The translations under genes were made by a program, and so were the position numbers. A stretch of DNA of 27,602 bases from Seison nebaliae (lineage: Eukaryota; Rotifera; Pararotatoria; Seisonacea; Seisonidae): assembly GCA_023231475.1 (NCBI GenBank), contig JALJEE010003140.1, forward strand, positions 1 to 27,602. The letters are read 5' to 3'. Positions 10,669-22,000 of the stretch are shown one piece after another. A model generated the notes under the pieces. The model was not told where the DNA came from. It worked only from the letters and a program-made list of their open reading frames with translations, and made no database searches. Within the stretch, counting starts at the first letter, position 1, and the number at the start of each line of letters is the position of its first letter.

Positions 10669-13581
10669 GAAGATGACAGGAATAATAAAAGGAAAATAAA
10701 TAAAATTAAAATACATGTAATAAAAGTGATGGTGGTTGGGATGATGGTGATGGTGATTAGACGAAAGCGATATTATTATGACTCTCTTCATTTCTTTGAA
10801 TGCTCAATAAATATGTTGTATAAATAAAAAGAAATTATCTCACTTCCTCCTTCAAACAATCCGAGTACCACCAAATGAAAATAATATAGAAATTAATAGA
10901 AACCTATTAAAGAGACTGATGATGAACTGGAGCTGATCAACATATATTCCTTTCTCCATCTACCACATGCATTCTCTCTCATGTTTATGTGATAGGGACG
11001 ATGCAAAAATTATTTTCATCTTTCTTTTTCCTCATCATTTAAAGTTATGACGGAAATAATAATTTTTTAATTTAAATCATCAACATAATCTGATCATTTT
11101 TTGATCCTTCATATGCTTCTTTTTTTCTTATATAACTTTCCTTAATCAGATTCGATATTTTTCCATCTCAATCTTTTTGCGCAATCCTAATTCTTCTAAA
11201 TAATTTTTTTTCAGTCAGAGATTAGTTCACGTATATTAGACGACGTATTATTTTTCTTCTTCTTCCTTTTATTATGATGATTTTCAGCGACTATCATATA
11301 CACATCATAATTGTCACGATAATCTCGTCTTTATCAGTAAAATAACGAACATCAATCATTAGACAAGCAATCATCACACAATATTTATTTTATAAAAACA
11401 AATCTTGTTTAGGGAAACGACTAAACAAATTTAACGATTAAATTATTATGAAATCGTTCAATTTAAAACAACTATCAACAACATAAATGTAAAATAGATT
11501 TAGTTGTAATCACTTTCGTCGACTTCATTGAGACAAATACAAGTGAGAACAGTAAATATTTTTTTAAAAAAGTCATTGTTTAGAGGACAGTCACTTAATA
11601 TAACTTAAGATACGATTATAAAGTAATGAAGAAAGTAAGGAAAGGTAGAAAACGATAAGAATCAAATAAAATTTATCGAATAAGTATATTCCTGAATAGA
11701 CTTTTCAATTTTCCTTTTATGACTGAACAATTTATAAAACTTTAATTTTCTATAAGATCGTCTGGTAAGCCATAATAGATTTCCGTCTTATTTGAATTAT
11801 ATATAAAATTATAATGAAAGGGAATAAAAGATAAGAGAGAAGTAGAAATGTTAGTTGTCAGATAATGATGATCGAATTGAAGATGTTAATATTGGGAAAG
11901 TTTGTACAACCGATTACAACCGAGAAAAAGATGTTGATTGATTAATTTGGAATTAATGATAAATTCCCTCAGTCACATTAAAGCATAAGTTTCTATTTCG
12001 ATTAAGATGCATTATTAATATACATATCTGTTAAACATAAATTATGCGTCGGTGTGTTGGAAGAACGGAAAATAATTTCATAAAAGGTGGAATATTGCCA
12101 CTTATTTACAAATAAAAAAGGGGGGAATGTGTAAACAACTTTCAAACTTCGTCTGACTAACAGATTTGGACAAGAGAGACTTCAGAATAAGAAATTCAAT
12201 GGGAAATGTGGAGATACAGAGAAGTTTTAAGCAATTTATTCGTGTATTTGATTTAATTAAAAATCGTTTCCTCATTTTTCATCTGTGTCATTATCATTGC
12301 AATTTTAATAAGTGTTAGAACTCAATGATTAAGAAATTATCTAACAATTATCGATTTCTCCATAACTTGCTAATGCAACAATAACAACAACGGTAAAGGA
12401 CAATTCCCATCTTATGGAGATGGATACAATTAAATTCTTTTTAATTTTCTCGATGAATTAAGTAAGAATTAATAGATGATTATAATACGAAAGGTATACA
12501 ATTAATACGATTAATAATTATCGTTCGATGTCAGGTATTGTGATATCAAGATGTTGAGAAGAGATAAAAGAAAATGGAAAAACGAGTCAGAATAATGTTT
12601 TCAAAGAAACAGTTCAATTTGGAGGAAAAAAACTATCGAGAAACCTTCATAAAACGAGAGAGAATCAACTAAGCACAGAATTAGGAATGTTACCCATTCT
12701 TCACTTTCTAAAATTTATGTTCATATTAGAAGGCAATAAAAAAGTGAACATGTGCTAGATGCAATTATTGATCCGCATTTTGAACCTATTACATGAGGGG
12801 GATAGTTCAGAATACAATGCTGCTCCATTTAGAGACTATTCATTCTTCCAGTTCCTTGATATCGAGTACTATGATAAACTACTCCCTACTAGCATTATAA
12901 TGATGGGGGAGAATAAATAGATCATAAAAATAAGAATTTCTTTCTTTCAACTAAATAAGATATCATATAACGAAAAAGAAATAGATATGTACATTACGAT
13001 TCGTGTCATCGATTTCTGTTGATCAGCAGGTACATGTTCATCAAGTAAATAAGAGTAAAAATAAAAGTTTTCTTTCCTACCTTTATTGTTCCTTCATTGT
13101 TACCATTGTTATCGGTATGTATATCGATAGAATTTATTCAATTAAAATATGATTATGTTAATATTTATATGAAGTGTCTGCCAAAAACGTTTAATTTTCG
13201 TTGATGCGTCTCAATACTAATTGGAGAACTGACTGAAATGGAGGAATGAATAGAGAAATTATTATTTTGTTGAGAATTTACTTCATTCTCGACCAATCTT
13301 CTTTCTTTTTTTCTCTATGACAATCATAATCATTCACAATACTCCAAAATAGAAGAGGCAAACTTTTAAAAAGAAAAGCTTATTCTCTTCTATACGAGAA
13401 TTTTATGTTGCTTATTGTCTAAGGAAATTTGTTTTCCCTCAAATTAAATAAATGAGATTTATGACAATTTTTTTTGTTCTTTTTTTGGATAAAAATAAAT
13501 CTTTTCAAAATCTCATAAGTTTTTTTACGATAAAGAAACTAATTATTAAATATTTCATTGGGTTGTTTGATTGTTTCATTA

Positions 13582-14074
13582 TTAGCATTTTCCAGGATGT
13601 GCCTTCTTTAATGAGCTATCTACACAAGCGGAATTGTGGAGCATGCAATTGTTAAAATAAGTCTCTCCATCAGTTCCACAAACTGGATGACTTACTGTCG
13701 AACAAGTGTGAATGTGACAAGTTGGTTTGGGTGTAGAAAAATCTTCTGTTATGAAACAAATTTTAATAATTTGGTACTGGTTAAAAAGAAGAAGTTAAAT
13801 GAACTAATTTTGCAATTACCATCATGTAACTTTTTAATTGTCTTGTCATAACATTGAGCTGCTTCAAGAGCACACATATTCCCGTATGTATTATGATTTG
13901 ATGCGCAAACTGGTGCATATTCTAAAGTGCACATTGTGACACCGCAATCTTTACGCTTTTAAACATTTTATGTAGGTATGGATAAATTTGTAAAAAATTT
14001 AATTTGAAAAAAACTTGCGGTAATCCATAAGATAATGCCACTAGACAGGAACAAATAGCTAAAAGTAATTTCAT
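13582..14074 (-). CDS. Secreted protease inhibitor with two Kazal domains
   Basis: A 124-residue secreted inhibitor in three exons: 14074-14015, 13955-13805 and 13745-13582. Both introns are 59 bases. Exon 1 is a signal peptide beginning MKLLLAICSCLVAL, followed by SYGLPQ. Domain 1 (exon 2) starts RKDCGVTMC and has six Cys ending in HDGNC. Domain 2 (exon 3) starts CHIHTC, contains PVCGTDGETYFNNC and ends PGKC just before the stop. The domain 1 loop CTLEY equals the reactive loop of turkey ovomucoid third domain, so P1 should be Leu, suited to chymotrypsin, elastase or subtilisin. Domain 2 loop CSTVS gives P1 Thr. Kazal inhibitors act outside the cell on serine proteases. The exon 2 donor (ATTA|gttcat) is weak. 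A stronger site earlier (GATG|gtaatt) would remove the last Cys of domain 1, so I prefer the later one. The first exon is too short to stand out as an open frame. Confidence 0.82.
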
Positions 14075-14504
14075 TTTATTATAAAATAATTATGTTAGTG
14101 AAAAACATTTAGCATTTATATTATTTCTATCCTTCAAATGATGGGAAGTTCTCCAGATGAAGTTCTCATAATTCTCTTTTAATTTTTCTATTCAATTTTA
14201 CTTACAGCGCATAAAGAACATGAACTCTGAACGTTATATTGAATTCGTCATAATTTATTGTTCTCAATCAAATTTAAATCTCTAAAATTTTCGAACTTTT
14301 CTAATGAACATTTGATTGAATATGGATTGTTGGTTATTCATGATATCAAGATTTTTATTATAGTTCGAAAGAAAAATAAATTAGTTTTATAATTATGATG
14401 TGGATGGACGGAAGAAAAAAAACATAATGCCAAATAATAATTCATCAGGGACGATCAGATCTCTGAAAGAATTGTGAATGAAATAATACAAATTTTTGTA
14501 AAGT
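14075..14504. other. Spacer between the dehydrogenase and Kazal genes
   Basis: 430 bases of AT-rich sequence with no gene seen. On the minus strand an AATAAA hexamer occurs near 14354, about 150 bases beyond the dehydrogenase stop codon, and could direct its polyadenylation. The Kazal gene promoter should also lie here; no clear TATA box or other element stands out. Confidence 0.45.
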
Positions 14505-15788
14505 TTACGGCAATAAGCCAACACGAAGATACTTTTTACTTTTGGCGATTTCAATTGCTTTATCGATCTCTTTCAATGGGAAGCATTCGCCCACAACTTT
14601 ATGATATGGATATTTATCAGCCGTCTCACTCATGAAATGAACAGCTTCGATTAAATGTCGTGGAGCATAATTATGGATTCCCTGGAGCTGTAAGCATTTT
14701 CTTATAACTTGTTCACCTGTAATATTCGATAATCTCGATCGTGGGTGTACCATACCAGCAAGAACATATGTGCCACCAGGTTTAATGACTTCCATTCCTG
14801 AATTTAATGCTTCAACATTGCCACACGCTTCAACAACAAAATCAATATTATTCTTATGATCTTTAACGAAATCGTCGATATCTTCTGGGAATAATGGTTT
14901 CCCACCAAAATCTTCAATGATTTCACGTCTGGATTGTGGTCGACGACCACTGATGAAAACATCTTCATAACCACGTTCATTGAGTATTGCACAAATGTAA
15001 ATTCCTAATAAACCATCACCTTGAATTAGTGCTCGTCTGCCAAAACCAGGAGAATATTCACAACAATTGACACTGGTTGCAAATGCACAATTAATTGGAG
15101 CACCCATTTCATTAGTGATGTTGTTTGGTAATGCAGCAACTGCTGTTCCTTTTTTAATGATGATATGAGTGGAATAACACCCATCTAATGTCTTCTTATT
15201 CTGAATTTTTGAATGTCCATATTTAAATAACTTTTCACATTTTTGTGGAAGATCATGTCGACAAAAGAAACAATGGCCACAACTGTCTGAAACGGAGAAT
15301 GTTATCCTTTGATTTTCATTGATACCATCTCTCTTACTATTGATGACTTCCACCACCGCTTCATGTCCGAGTACTGAAGGTGTCGGTTCAATTCGTGTCC
15401 CGCAACAAGTATGAATGTCACTCAAACAGATTGTAGCAGATTTGATAACACCAAAAATCTCTCCGTCATTTATCTCGTTATTAGAATTAATCTCATTCTC
15501 TTCCAACACGAACATTGGCGATTGGTCATGTCCACGAAAGACGACACGCTGAGTCGATTGAGCTGGTGAGAGATCTTCCTTCATTTGCGTAGCAGAAGTA
15601 GCTAAAGATCGTTGTTCATTTGGATGATGTATATTCGTCTTAATTGCTGATTGACGTGATGATGAATTATTGGGAGAGTTTGAGGGTGACGTCGATTTTT
15701 TTTGATCTTTCATTGATGTCGTCGAAAGTGAACGTTGGAAAATGTTCGATGACGTTTTAATCAAACATTTCACTACTTGATGATTCAT
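14505..15788 (-). CDS. Zinc-dependent medium-chain alcohol dehydrogenase
   Basis: Single-exon, 427-residue NAD(P)-dependent dehydrogenase of the MDR superfamily. Residues 1 to about 80 are a Ser/Asn/Thr-rich extension whose start (MNHQVVKCLIKTSSNIFQRS) is basic and amphipathic, as in mitochondrial presequences. The GroES-like domain has catalytic zinc ligands Cys121 (CLSDIHT) and His142-Glu143 (GHE), probably with Cys234. The structural zinc lobe is complete: Cys170, 173, 176 and 184 in CGHCFFCRHDLPQKC. The Rossmann turn is GDGLLG (257-262), and a GRR at 281-283 after the second strand hints at NADP preference. The GHCFFCRHDLPQKCxxLxKYGH block most resembles bacterial enzymes of the phosphonate-catabolism-associated group (HpnZ-like) and threonine-dehydrogenase-like relatives. 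Substrate unknown. The frame begins with ATG and ends in a typical YLRVGLLP tail, so it looks complete. Lack of introns beside spliced neighbours is compatible with retroposition or horizontal gain. Confidence 0.85.
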   Translation of the reverse strand: MNHQVVKCLIKTSSNIFQRSLSTTSMKDQKKSTSPSNSPNNSSSRQSAIKTNIHHPNEQRSLATSATQMKEDLSPAQSTQRVVFRGHDQSPMFVLEENEINSNNEINDGEIFGVIKSATICLSDIHTCCGTRIEPTPSVLGHEAVVEVINSKRDGINENQRITFSVSDSCGHCFFCRHDLPQKCEKLFKYGHSKIQNKKTLDGCYSTHIIIKKGTAVAALPNNITNEMGAPINCAFATSVNCCEYSPGFGRRALIQGDGLLGIYICAILNERGYEDVFISGRRPQSRREIIEDFGGKPLFPEDIDDFVKDHKNNIDFVVEACGNVEALNSGMEVIKPGGTYVLAGMVHPRSRLSNITGEQVIRKCLQLQGIHNYAPRHLIEAVHFMSETADKYPYHKVVGECFPLKEIDKAIEIAKSKKYLRVGLLP

Positions 15789-17604
15789 TCTTCCTTCTCT
15801 TATAGCGAATTGTTCTATTTGGGAGTTTAGTTGAAAACGGAAACATATTAAATTTTATGAGAATAATTGATAAACAAATAACAATTATTTTTATTATTTG
15901 CACGATATATGAATGACAGTTAATCTTTTATTTGATCACACAAAACATAAAATTAAGAAAAGAAAATTTCAATTCTTCAATTTTCATTTTCAATTTTATC
16001 AATCAACGTCGCATTAAAGTAATATGCATTCATAATAATCAATGAACAAATCTCATGTTTCAGAATAGAAATTCGTAATATCTATTTTTTACTTACGTCA
16101 TTCAAATAAGCTTTCAAATTCGATCAGAACAAAAGTTTTGCAGTTAATTTCATGGCCAACAAACAAAAAGTTCAACAAAGAAGAGAATAAATTTTGGAAA
16201 AAAATTTCTTGGACTTTCTTTTGAGAAGAAATAGGTTATAATGGTAAAGTAAGAATTCACGTATACACGAAGTATGTTGAAAAGTGAATAATGTTATTGA
16301 AGAACTAGAGGAAAATATAAAAATTGAAAAGGAATAATGAAAAAGAATTTTATCGTAAAACATTTGTCTGTTTATTTATTCTACATTAAATGATTTTTGA
16401 GTATTCACTTCAGTTATTACGACTAACACTTTATGGAGTATGAAGTGAATAGAGCACAACATATTTTTTATCGCACAAAGTTCAAATAGAAAAAGAAGAA
16501 TATAAAATATGTTCATTATGCATCCACTTTCTTCAGATTAGAAAGAGAATAATAATACATTGAATTAAAGAAAAAGATAATTGTAATGCAAATGGGTTCC
16601 TTGCCCAGTTCTGCTACATTCGGAGTCATAGCTTGCTCTATTTTACGTTTACTTCTCTAAACATCCTTTTGATCAATTCAATTTTGTTTCTGTGTTACCC
16701 TTAAAACCAGTTGTATTCTTATCACATTATCAGGGAAACGTTCAAACGTTCAATTATATGAAAAATATGCAAAGAGGATGGTATGTTGGGGAATGATTGA
16801 TTGTTTAAAAAGAAAACACAAAAAGTTTTTAGTGTACGAAAGCAAAAATGTTCTTCCCATTAACAGCGTAATAGATATTTAGATTGGAAAACCTATTTTT
16901 TGCGTAAATAACTTTCTATATTAGTTATCATTACAATTCCACTATTTTCTTTCTTTTCTAACAATACGTAAATTGCGTCAAATATTTGCGGATTTTTTTT
17001 ATTCTTCTACTCATTGGTTATTTAGAAGAATTATTGTAATTAATATATTGTTATGTAACGAAAACGAAGAAAAACGTAAGGTGTAACCAATAAATATTTC
17101 AAATAGTTTAATAATTAAATATTGGTTCTATCACCATATTTCAATGTTTTCGAGATATATTCTTTTCATTATTTCTCCTTCAAGATAATAATATATCTGC
17201 ATCAAATGGAGCTTAATTTTATAAAATTCTTTTACTTCGTCTTATATTCAATACAATAATGACGTCATAATTTTCAATGTTGTTATACCCACGCATAATC
17301 CTTTTCAAATTCAACTTATCATTAACAAATGTCTACCTTTCTTTAATTCATTTCTAATCTTGTTTCTCATTAACTATTAACGATATGATAAATTGGACAT
17401 CTACGGTTCAAATGAAAAACACAAAATAGAGAGTCTTTCTTAAAATAAACTTTCCTCGATAAACTTTCCCATTAAAAGAAGAATCTATTTTCAAAATATT
17501 TTTATAAGATAATAGTTTTTTAATAAGATAACAGGTTGCAATGTTATTCTTCACATGTATTTTTTCAAAATTTGTATGGAACTTTGTTTTAATTAGTCGT
17601 CTAT
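15789..17604. other. 1.8 kb spacer, nothing recognised
   Basis: AT-rich sequence between the dehydrogenase start and the protease stop. One minus-strand frame at 16172-16363 is rich in Ser, Phe and Lys and looks like noise. No RNA gene, repeat family or transposon end was recognised. The promoter of the dehydrogenase is presumably just right of 15788. Confidence 0.45.
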
Positions 17605-18493
17605 CTAATTCAACATTTTCCTTTCTGTAGAGTTCGACAAACTTCTGTCGAGTAATGGGAAAAGTGTTGGACGTGTAAATTCATAAAAGAGACCAGTTTT
17701 TATTTGTTCGATATCAGTGTCATTGAATGGCGGTAAAATTTCGAATAGAGCATATTTGATATTGAGTAATGTGTAGAAACCACAATTGAAACAATCTCGT
17801 TGTTTACCAATGTTGGGAAGTCTTATTTCCCATTTCGTAGAATCAAGGTAAAGATCGGTAACCTTTTTGTTAGTTTTCTTTATCTCATGGACGTACATAC
17901 AACGAAGTATAGCTAAGATTGATCTTGTGATAAGTTCCGCTGCTGTTGGACTAAATCTTTCATTTTTATATGATTCAAAAAAAATCATATCCTTTCTAAA
18001 TAAATCTACCATGACGAAATAGCGATGCTTGTCTGTTACTAATGGAAAGATCAGAAAATAAAACGCGAAAACATTCGGATATTTTTTTTTCAATCTCTGA
18101 CATGTTTTATTATTATATTTCTCTGATATATCCAAATTGGTACCTGTAAACAAAGTGATCTTTGTTAGAAATGAATCGTCGAACAATAAAGCATTAATGT
18201 CATTCTTTTTCTCAACCAATTGTTGCATCTGCTTATAATAACCGTTAAGTCGTGCCAAATTGACTTTAGTAACTAATTCTTTATTTTTCTCCCAATCACT
18301 TTTAGAACTATTTGGATATGTTAGACGATATAAACCAGTTCCTTTTAATGAAGCATTAGGAATTAAGAAATTCTATATTATATTTTCATGTTAAACTTAA
18401 ACTCAATCGTTGTAATCTTAATGTTTGTTTATCCTTCTTTTTTCTCAAGGTTTTAATAATACCTATTTTAATTATTGTTATTGGTTGTGTCAT
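17605..18493 (-). CDS. C48 (Ulp1/SENP-like) cysteine protease
   Basis: Predicted cysteine protease of about 275 residues, of the fold used by SUMO/NEDD8 proteases and adenovirus-type proteases. The 3' exon (18341-17605) carries the catalytic part. His is in DKHRYFVMVDL (codon 18027-18025). Glu lies exactly 17 residues later in MIFFESYKN. Gln and Cys, six apart as in Ulp1, lie in KQRDCFNCGFYTLL. Ulp1 has Asp at the acidic position, adenovirus protease has Glu at the same spacing, and Ulp1 has HW where this has HR. Numbering in the model is His136, Glu153, Gln211, Cys217. The best 5' model starts at ATG 18493 (MTQPITIIK, then a basic RKKKDKQ stretch) and splices near 18403 or 18397 to 18341, a 61- or 55-base phase-1 intron. 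The last 245 residues are secure and the first 30 are not. Substrate unknown. No integrase or polymerase gene lies beside it, so I treat it as a host gene. Confidence 0.68.
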
Positions 18494-19077
18494 ATCAGAG
18501 AAAATTATTAAGGAAATTACTAACGACCCATTTTACTCGAACTATACAAATTTTCTACATAAATCAATATTTCATTCATCAATGAAATAATTTAATTGAA
18601 AACTTTTAATAAACTGTTTTAAAGTACATCTAGGAAAATATATATATTGTTTGCAATTGAATAAAAAATTATAAAAAATTTACTTCTGAAAATGTATCGT
18701 ATCAATTTCTATTTCAATTTTTCTACATTGAAAATTGATTAATATATAAATTACAAATACTAAGAAAATTAAACGGGACATAAAATAATAAGAATTAAAT
18801 TAAAACTGAAAACTAAAAATGATAAAAAGCAGTTTCAAAAATTTTTATTGGGTTCCAACATCAAAATAACCTGTCTTAAAACATTTACTTGAAATTATTT
18901 CGAATACTAAAAAATTTATGAAATTCTAAATTCGATAAAAGATCCTTTTGTTAAAAACCAAGGAAAAATAATGTTTTTTATGTTTAACTTGAAATTTATT
19001 TACGAAGAATGATGACATAGGAAGGAGAAGGTTTTGAAATTAAAAAAAAATGATTTTCGTCTTGGAAGTTAAAGAAA
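18494..19077. other. Spacer with likely polyadenylation signal
   Basis: About 580 bases of very AT-rich sequence. On the minus strand AATAAA occurs at 19000-18995, 78 bases beyond the stop codon of the 1,203-residue gene, which is a good position for its polyadenylation signal. No gene was seen; the promoter of the protease gene should lie in the left half. Confidence 0.5.
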
Positions 19078-22000
19078 TTATTTTCGTTGGTTATTTGGGA
19101 GATTAGACAAACGTCTCGATAGACTAGTCTGTGTATCTCGCAAATAAGATTTAGTGGTGTAACTTCGCAATGTGTTCACATTTCGTCCGGACGAGGATAG
19201 ACATTTTTGTTCAACTGATTTTTTTGATCGAATCGGAAATTTTTGTTTGATGATATTTTTCATTCGATTATTCTCATTTAGAAGAGATTGGGCTGAATTC
19301 TTTGACGATTTCATTGATGATGATGACGACGATAATAAATGGATTGTTTCGATCGTGTCTGCTGATTTGATGGATGAACTACCGGATTTTTGTACTTTTT
19401 CATTCTCTTTCAATTTATCTGGCGATTGGAAATGAATAGTTGATCGACGTGATGAATCGACTGATTCCAAAACAGATTTAATCATATTATCAACAACATT
19501 ATTTCCCAAATTTCCCTTATTATTATTTGGACATTTGTCTTTCTCGTTCCGATTATTCTCTACGAAACTATTAACCATATTCTGAAATTGATTTTCATTA
19601 GATTGGGGATATTGAGATCGGGATCTTTTCGTCATTGGTGTAGTTCGTTCCTTTTCATTTGGATTATAACGATTCTTCGAATCAATACTCTCTCTTCGAG
19701 AAGATCGTCTTGATAATGTTCTTTTATCACATCGTTGTCGAATTAATTTAGAGATGGAATAATTTGATTCAAATTCAGTATTTCTTTTTAAACTTGCTTT
19801 TATCGAATTTAATCTTTCAATCTTTTCATTCGTTGACATTTGTTGCATCCTCATCTGTTTTGGTGATAAGGCACATGGTGAATCAGGAACATCTGATGGT
19901 GACAAATATCCGGAAGCGAACTGTTGAGAATAAACGGAAATCTTATCTTCAATATTATTCAAATCATTATTCAGATCATTATAACTACATAATGATGCGG
20001 TCGAACTGGATCGAGAACACAAGACTGATAAAACATCTGGTTGCGTCTCAATATTGAGAGGTTTCTGGTTAGACAACTGTTGTTCTGATTTGAATTGTTG
20101 AAGAATGTTAGTGAACGATTTACATTCTTTTATGAAATCTTTATCGATTTGTTTCCCTTTCGATAAAATTATTTGTAATGTTTCTTCCAATTGATTATTA
20201 TTCGATAAAAATAATTTGGATTCATTATCGATTTTGATTGTTAGTTTAAAGATGGATAATAAAGTATTAAGAATTTTGATAAATAAATTCTCATTACTTC
20301 GATTTGATTGATTGGTAAATGACGTGGAAATGCATTGGAATAAATTACAACAAATACAATTGAATGGAGATGACGTATAAAACAAGGATTTTGAGCATTG
20401 CATATACCTCTCAATTTCTTTATCGTTCGACATTATAATAGTCATATCTAACAATTGTATATAGAATTTTGTGGGAAAATTCTTTGTGAAAATCTTCAAT
20501 AAATTATTATGTTGTTGAATTGATAATAGTTGTTTGAACAATCCAAAAGAATTGATGATTAATTGAAGAATTGATGGAATGAGTGATGATTGTTGATTGC
20601 TAATTATTTGATATAAAACCAAATAGAGAATTAGTTGAACATCCGTCAATAATTGAATGAGAGAATCGAATGTTTCCAATGTCTTGAAAAGATGTGAACG
20701 AAATTCCACCACCATATTCCATAAACAAGCGATGATAGATTGAAGGGTATTGAGTATGAGGGAATGAATTTGTAAATTAACCGATTTCTCCTTTTCATTC
20801 TCCAATTTATCACAATGTTCAATTTCATAGACAATTGGAAAAATTGATCGAATTAGACAATTATCTTCATAAATTTTTCTCTGGTCATTCGATAACACTT
20901 TATTAATCGATTGAATCGATTTATTGAAATCTTTCAACTGATATGGAATTGTGTATTCGGAAAGCATATCAGTGAAATATAATAAATAATTATTTAATAA
21001 AAATTTCCCATAATTGAGGAGTGAATGAAAAATGTGAAGAATGAAATTTTCATGATAAATTCTTTCGAAAATCTTTTGAAGATTATGAGAATTATAAAAG
21101 AAATTCCTTAAAAAAGATATTTCGATACAAATCATATTCATATGAATATTTGATGATTGAATAGGTGATGAGAGACATCTCATATAACTATGTTCATCTC
21201 TAATATTATTCTCCAAATGATCAATTATCATCATTAAAATTAACGGATATTTTTCTACCAGTTTCTCTTTCATTTCAAATGACTTCAATGAACATAAACA
21301 ATTAGTGAGAATGTTGAAGGAATCTCTTCTGATCTTCATCCAATGCAAAGTGAAACGTTTATTAAATTTCTGTGAAGAAGCCAGAACCATTTCGCGAAAA
21401 ATGAAAACGATCGACGACAATTCAATAAATTTCGATGCGGTTTCAATACAATCAAATTTCATTAAACTTCCTCTCTTATTCACATCATACGATTCCATGT
21501 TGATGGCTGTCATTATCGATTCAACTTCTTTCATTTCTTCTTCGAATTCGATTGTTGATTGAAGCGAACGGAAAAGTTTGAACAAAACCATTTTCGAATT
21601 CAAAGATGATTGTAGTATTTGTATCTTTTGGAAATGCTTCTCATTCAATAGACAACTTTTCAACTGATCTTCTAAGTCGATTAGTTCTCGATTTAATTCT
21701 TGATGAACTTCATTCAAACGTCGACGAACATTCGAATTAGAAATCATCTTCTTCTCCACCTCATTCGATATCGGTGCTTCCAATTCCAATTGACGTATTT
21801 CTTCTACAAAAATTCTTGTTCGTGATTCGATTTCTTCTTTTTGATGCCGAATCGTGGCCGATCGATGTTTCAATGACAAATAAATGACTTGATATGCCAT
21901 TTCTGATAATTGATCTGTCGAATCATTCAATTTAATTAAAAGATAATTAAATAAAATTTCATCCTCACAAATATGTGTAGCCGCCACAGACCAACGACAA

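Larger units (their letters stand above)
6361..13581. other. 7.2 kb region without a supported gene
   Basis: This lies between the 5' end of the RhoGAP-START gene and the 3' end of the Kazal gene. Frames of 60-80 codons occur on both strands, but none has a domain, a signal peptide or plausible splice partners, and their composition matches the background. The sequence is AT-rich with poly-T tracts, a GGTGAT-type purine-rich patch near 10725-10760, an inverted-repeat cluster at 10647-10668 and a GC-richer hairpin at 10012-10042. It could hold alternative upstream exons or control elements of the RhoGAP-START gene. I see no tRNA-like element by eye. Confidence 0.5.

Noticed and set aside
10603-10791. 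His-rich minus-strand frame (HHHHHPNHHH)
   Set aside because: It comes from a low-complexity GGTGAT-type patch, is short and has no splice partners or domain.
6361-13581. tRNA or other structured RNA genes
   Set aside because: I looked for B-box-like GGTTCGA motifs and cloverleaf pairing by eye and found none; a dedicated covariance search would be decisive.
17605-18493. The protease gene as part of a Polinton or other virus-like element
   Set aside because: The catalytic set has an adenovirus-protease-like Glu, but no polymerase B, integrase, packaging ATPase or capsid-like gene and no long terminal inverted repeats were seen nearby, and the gene has a spliceosomal intron.
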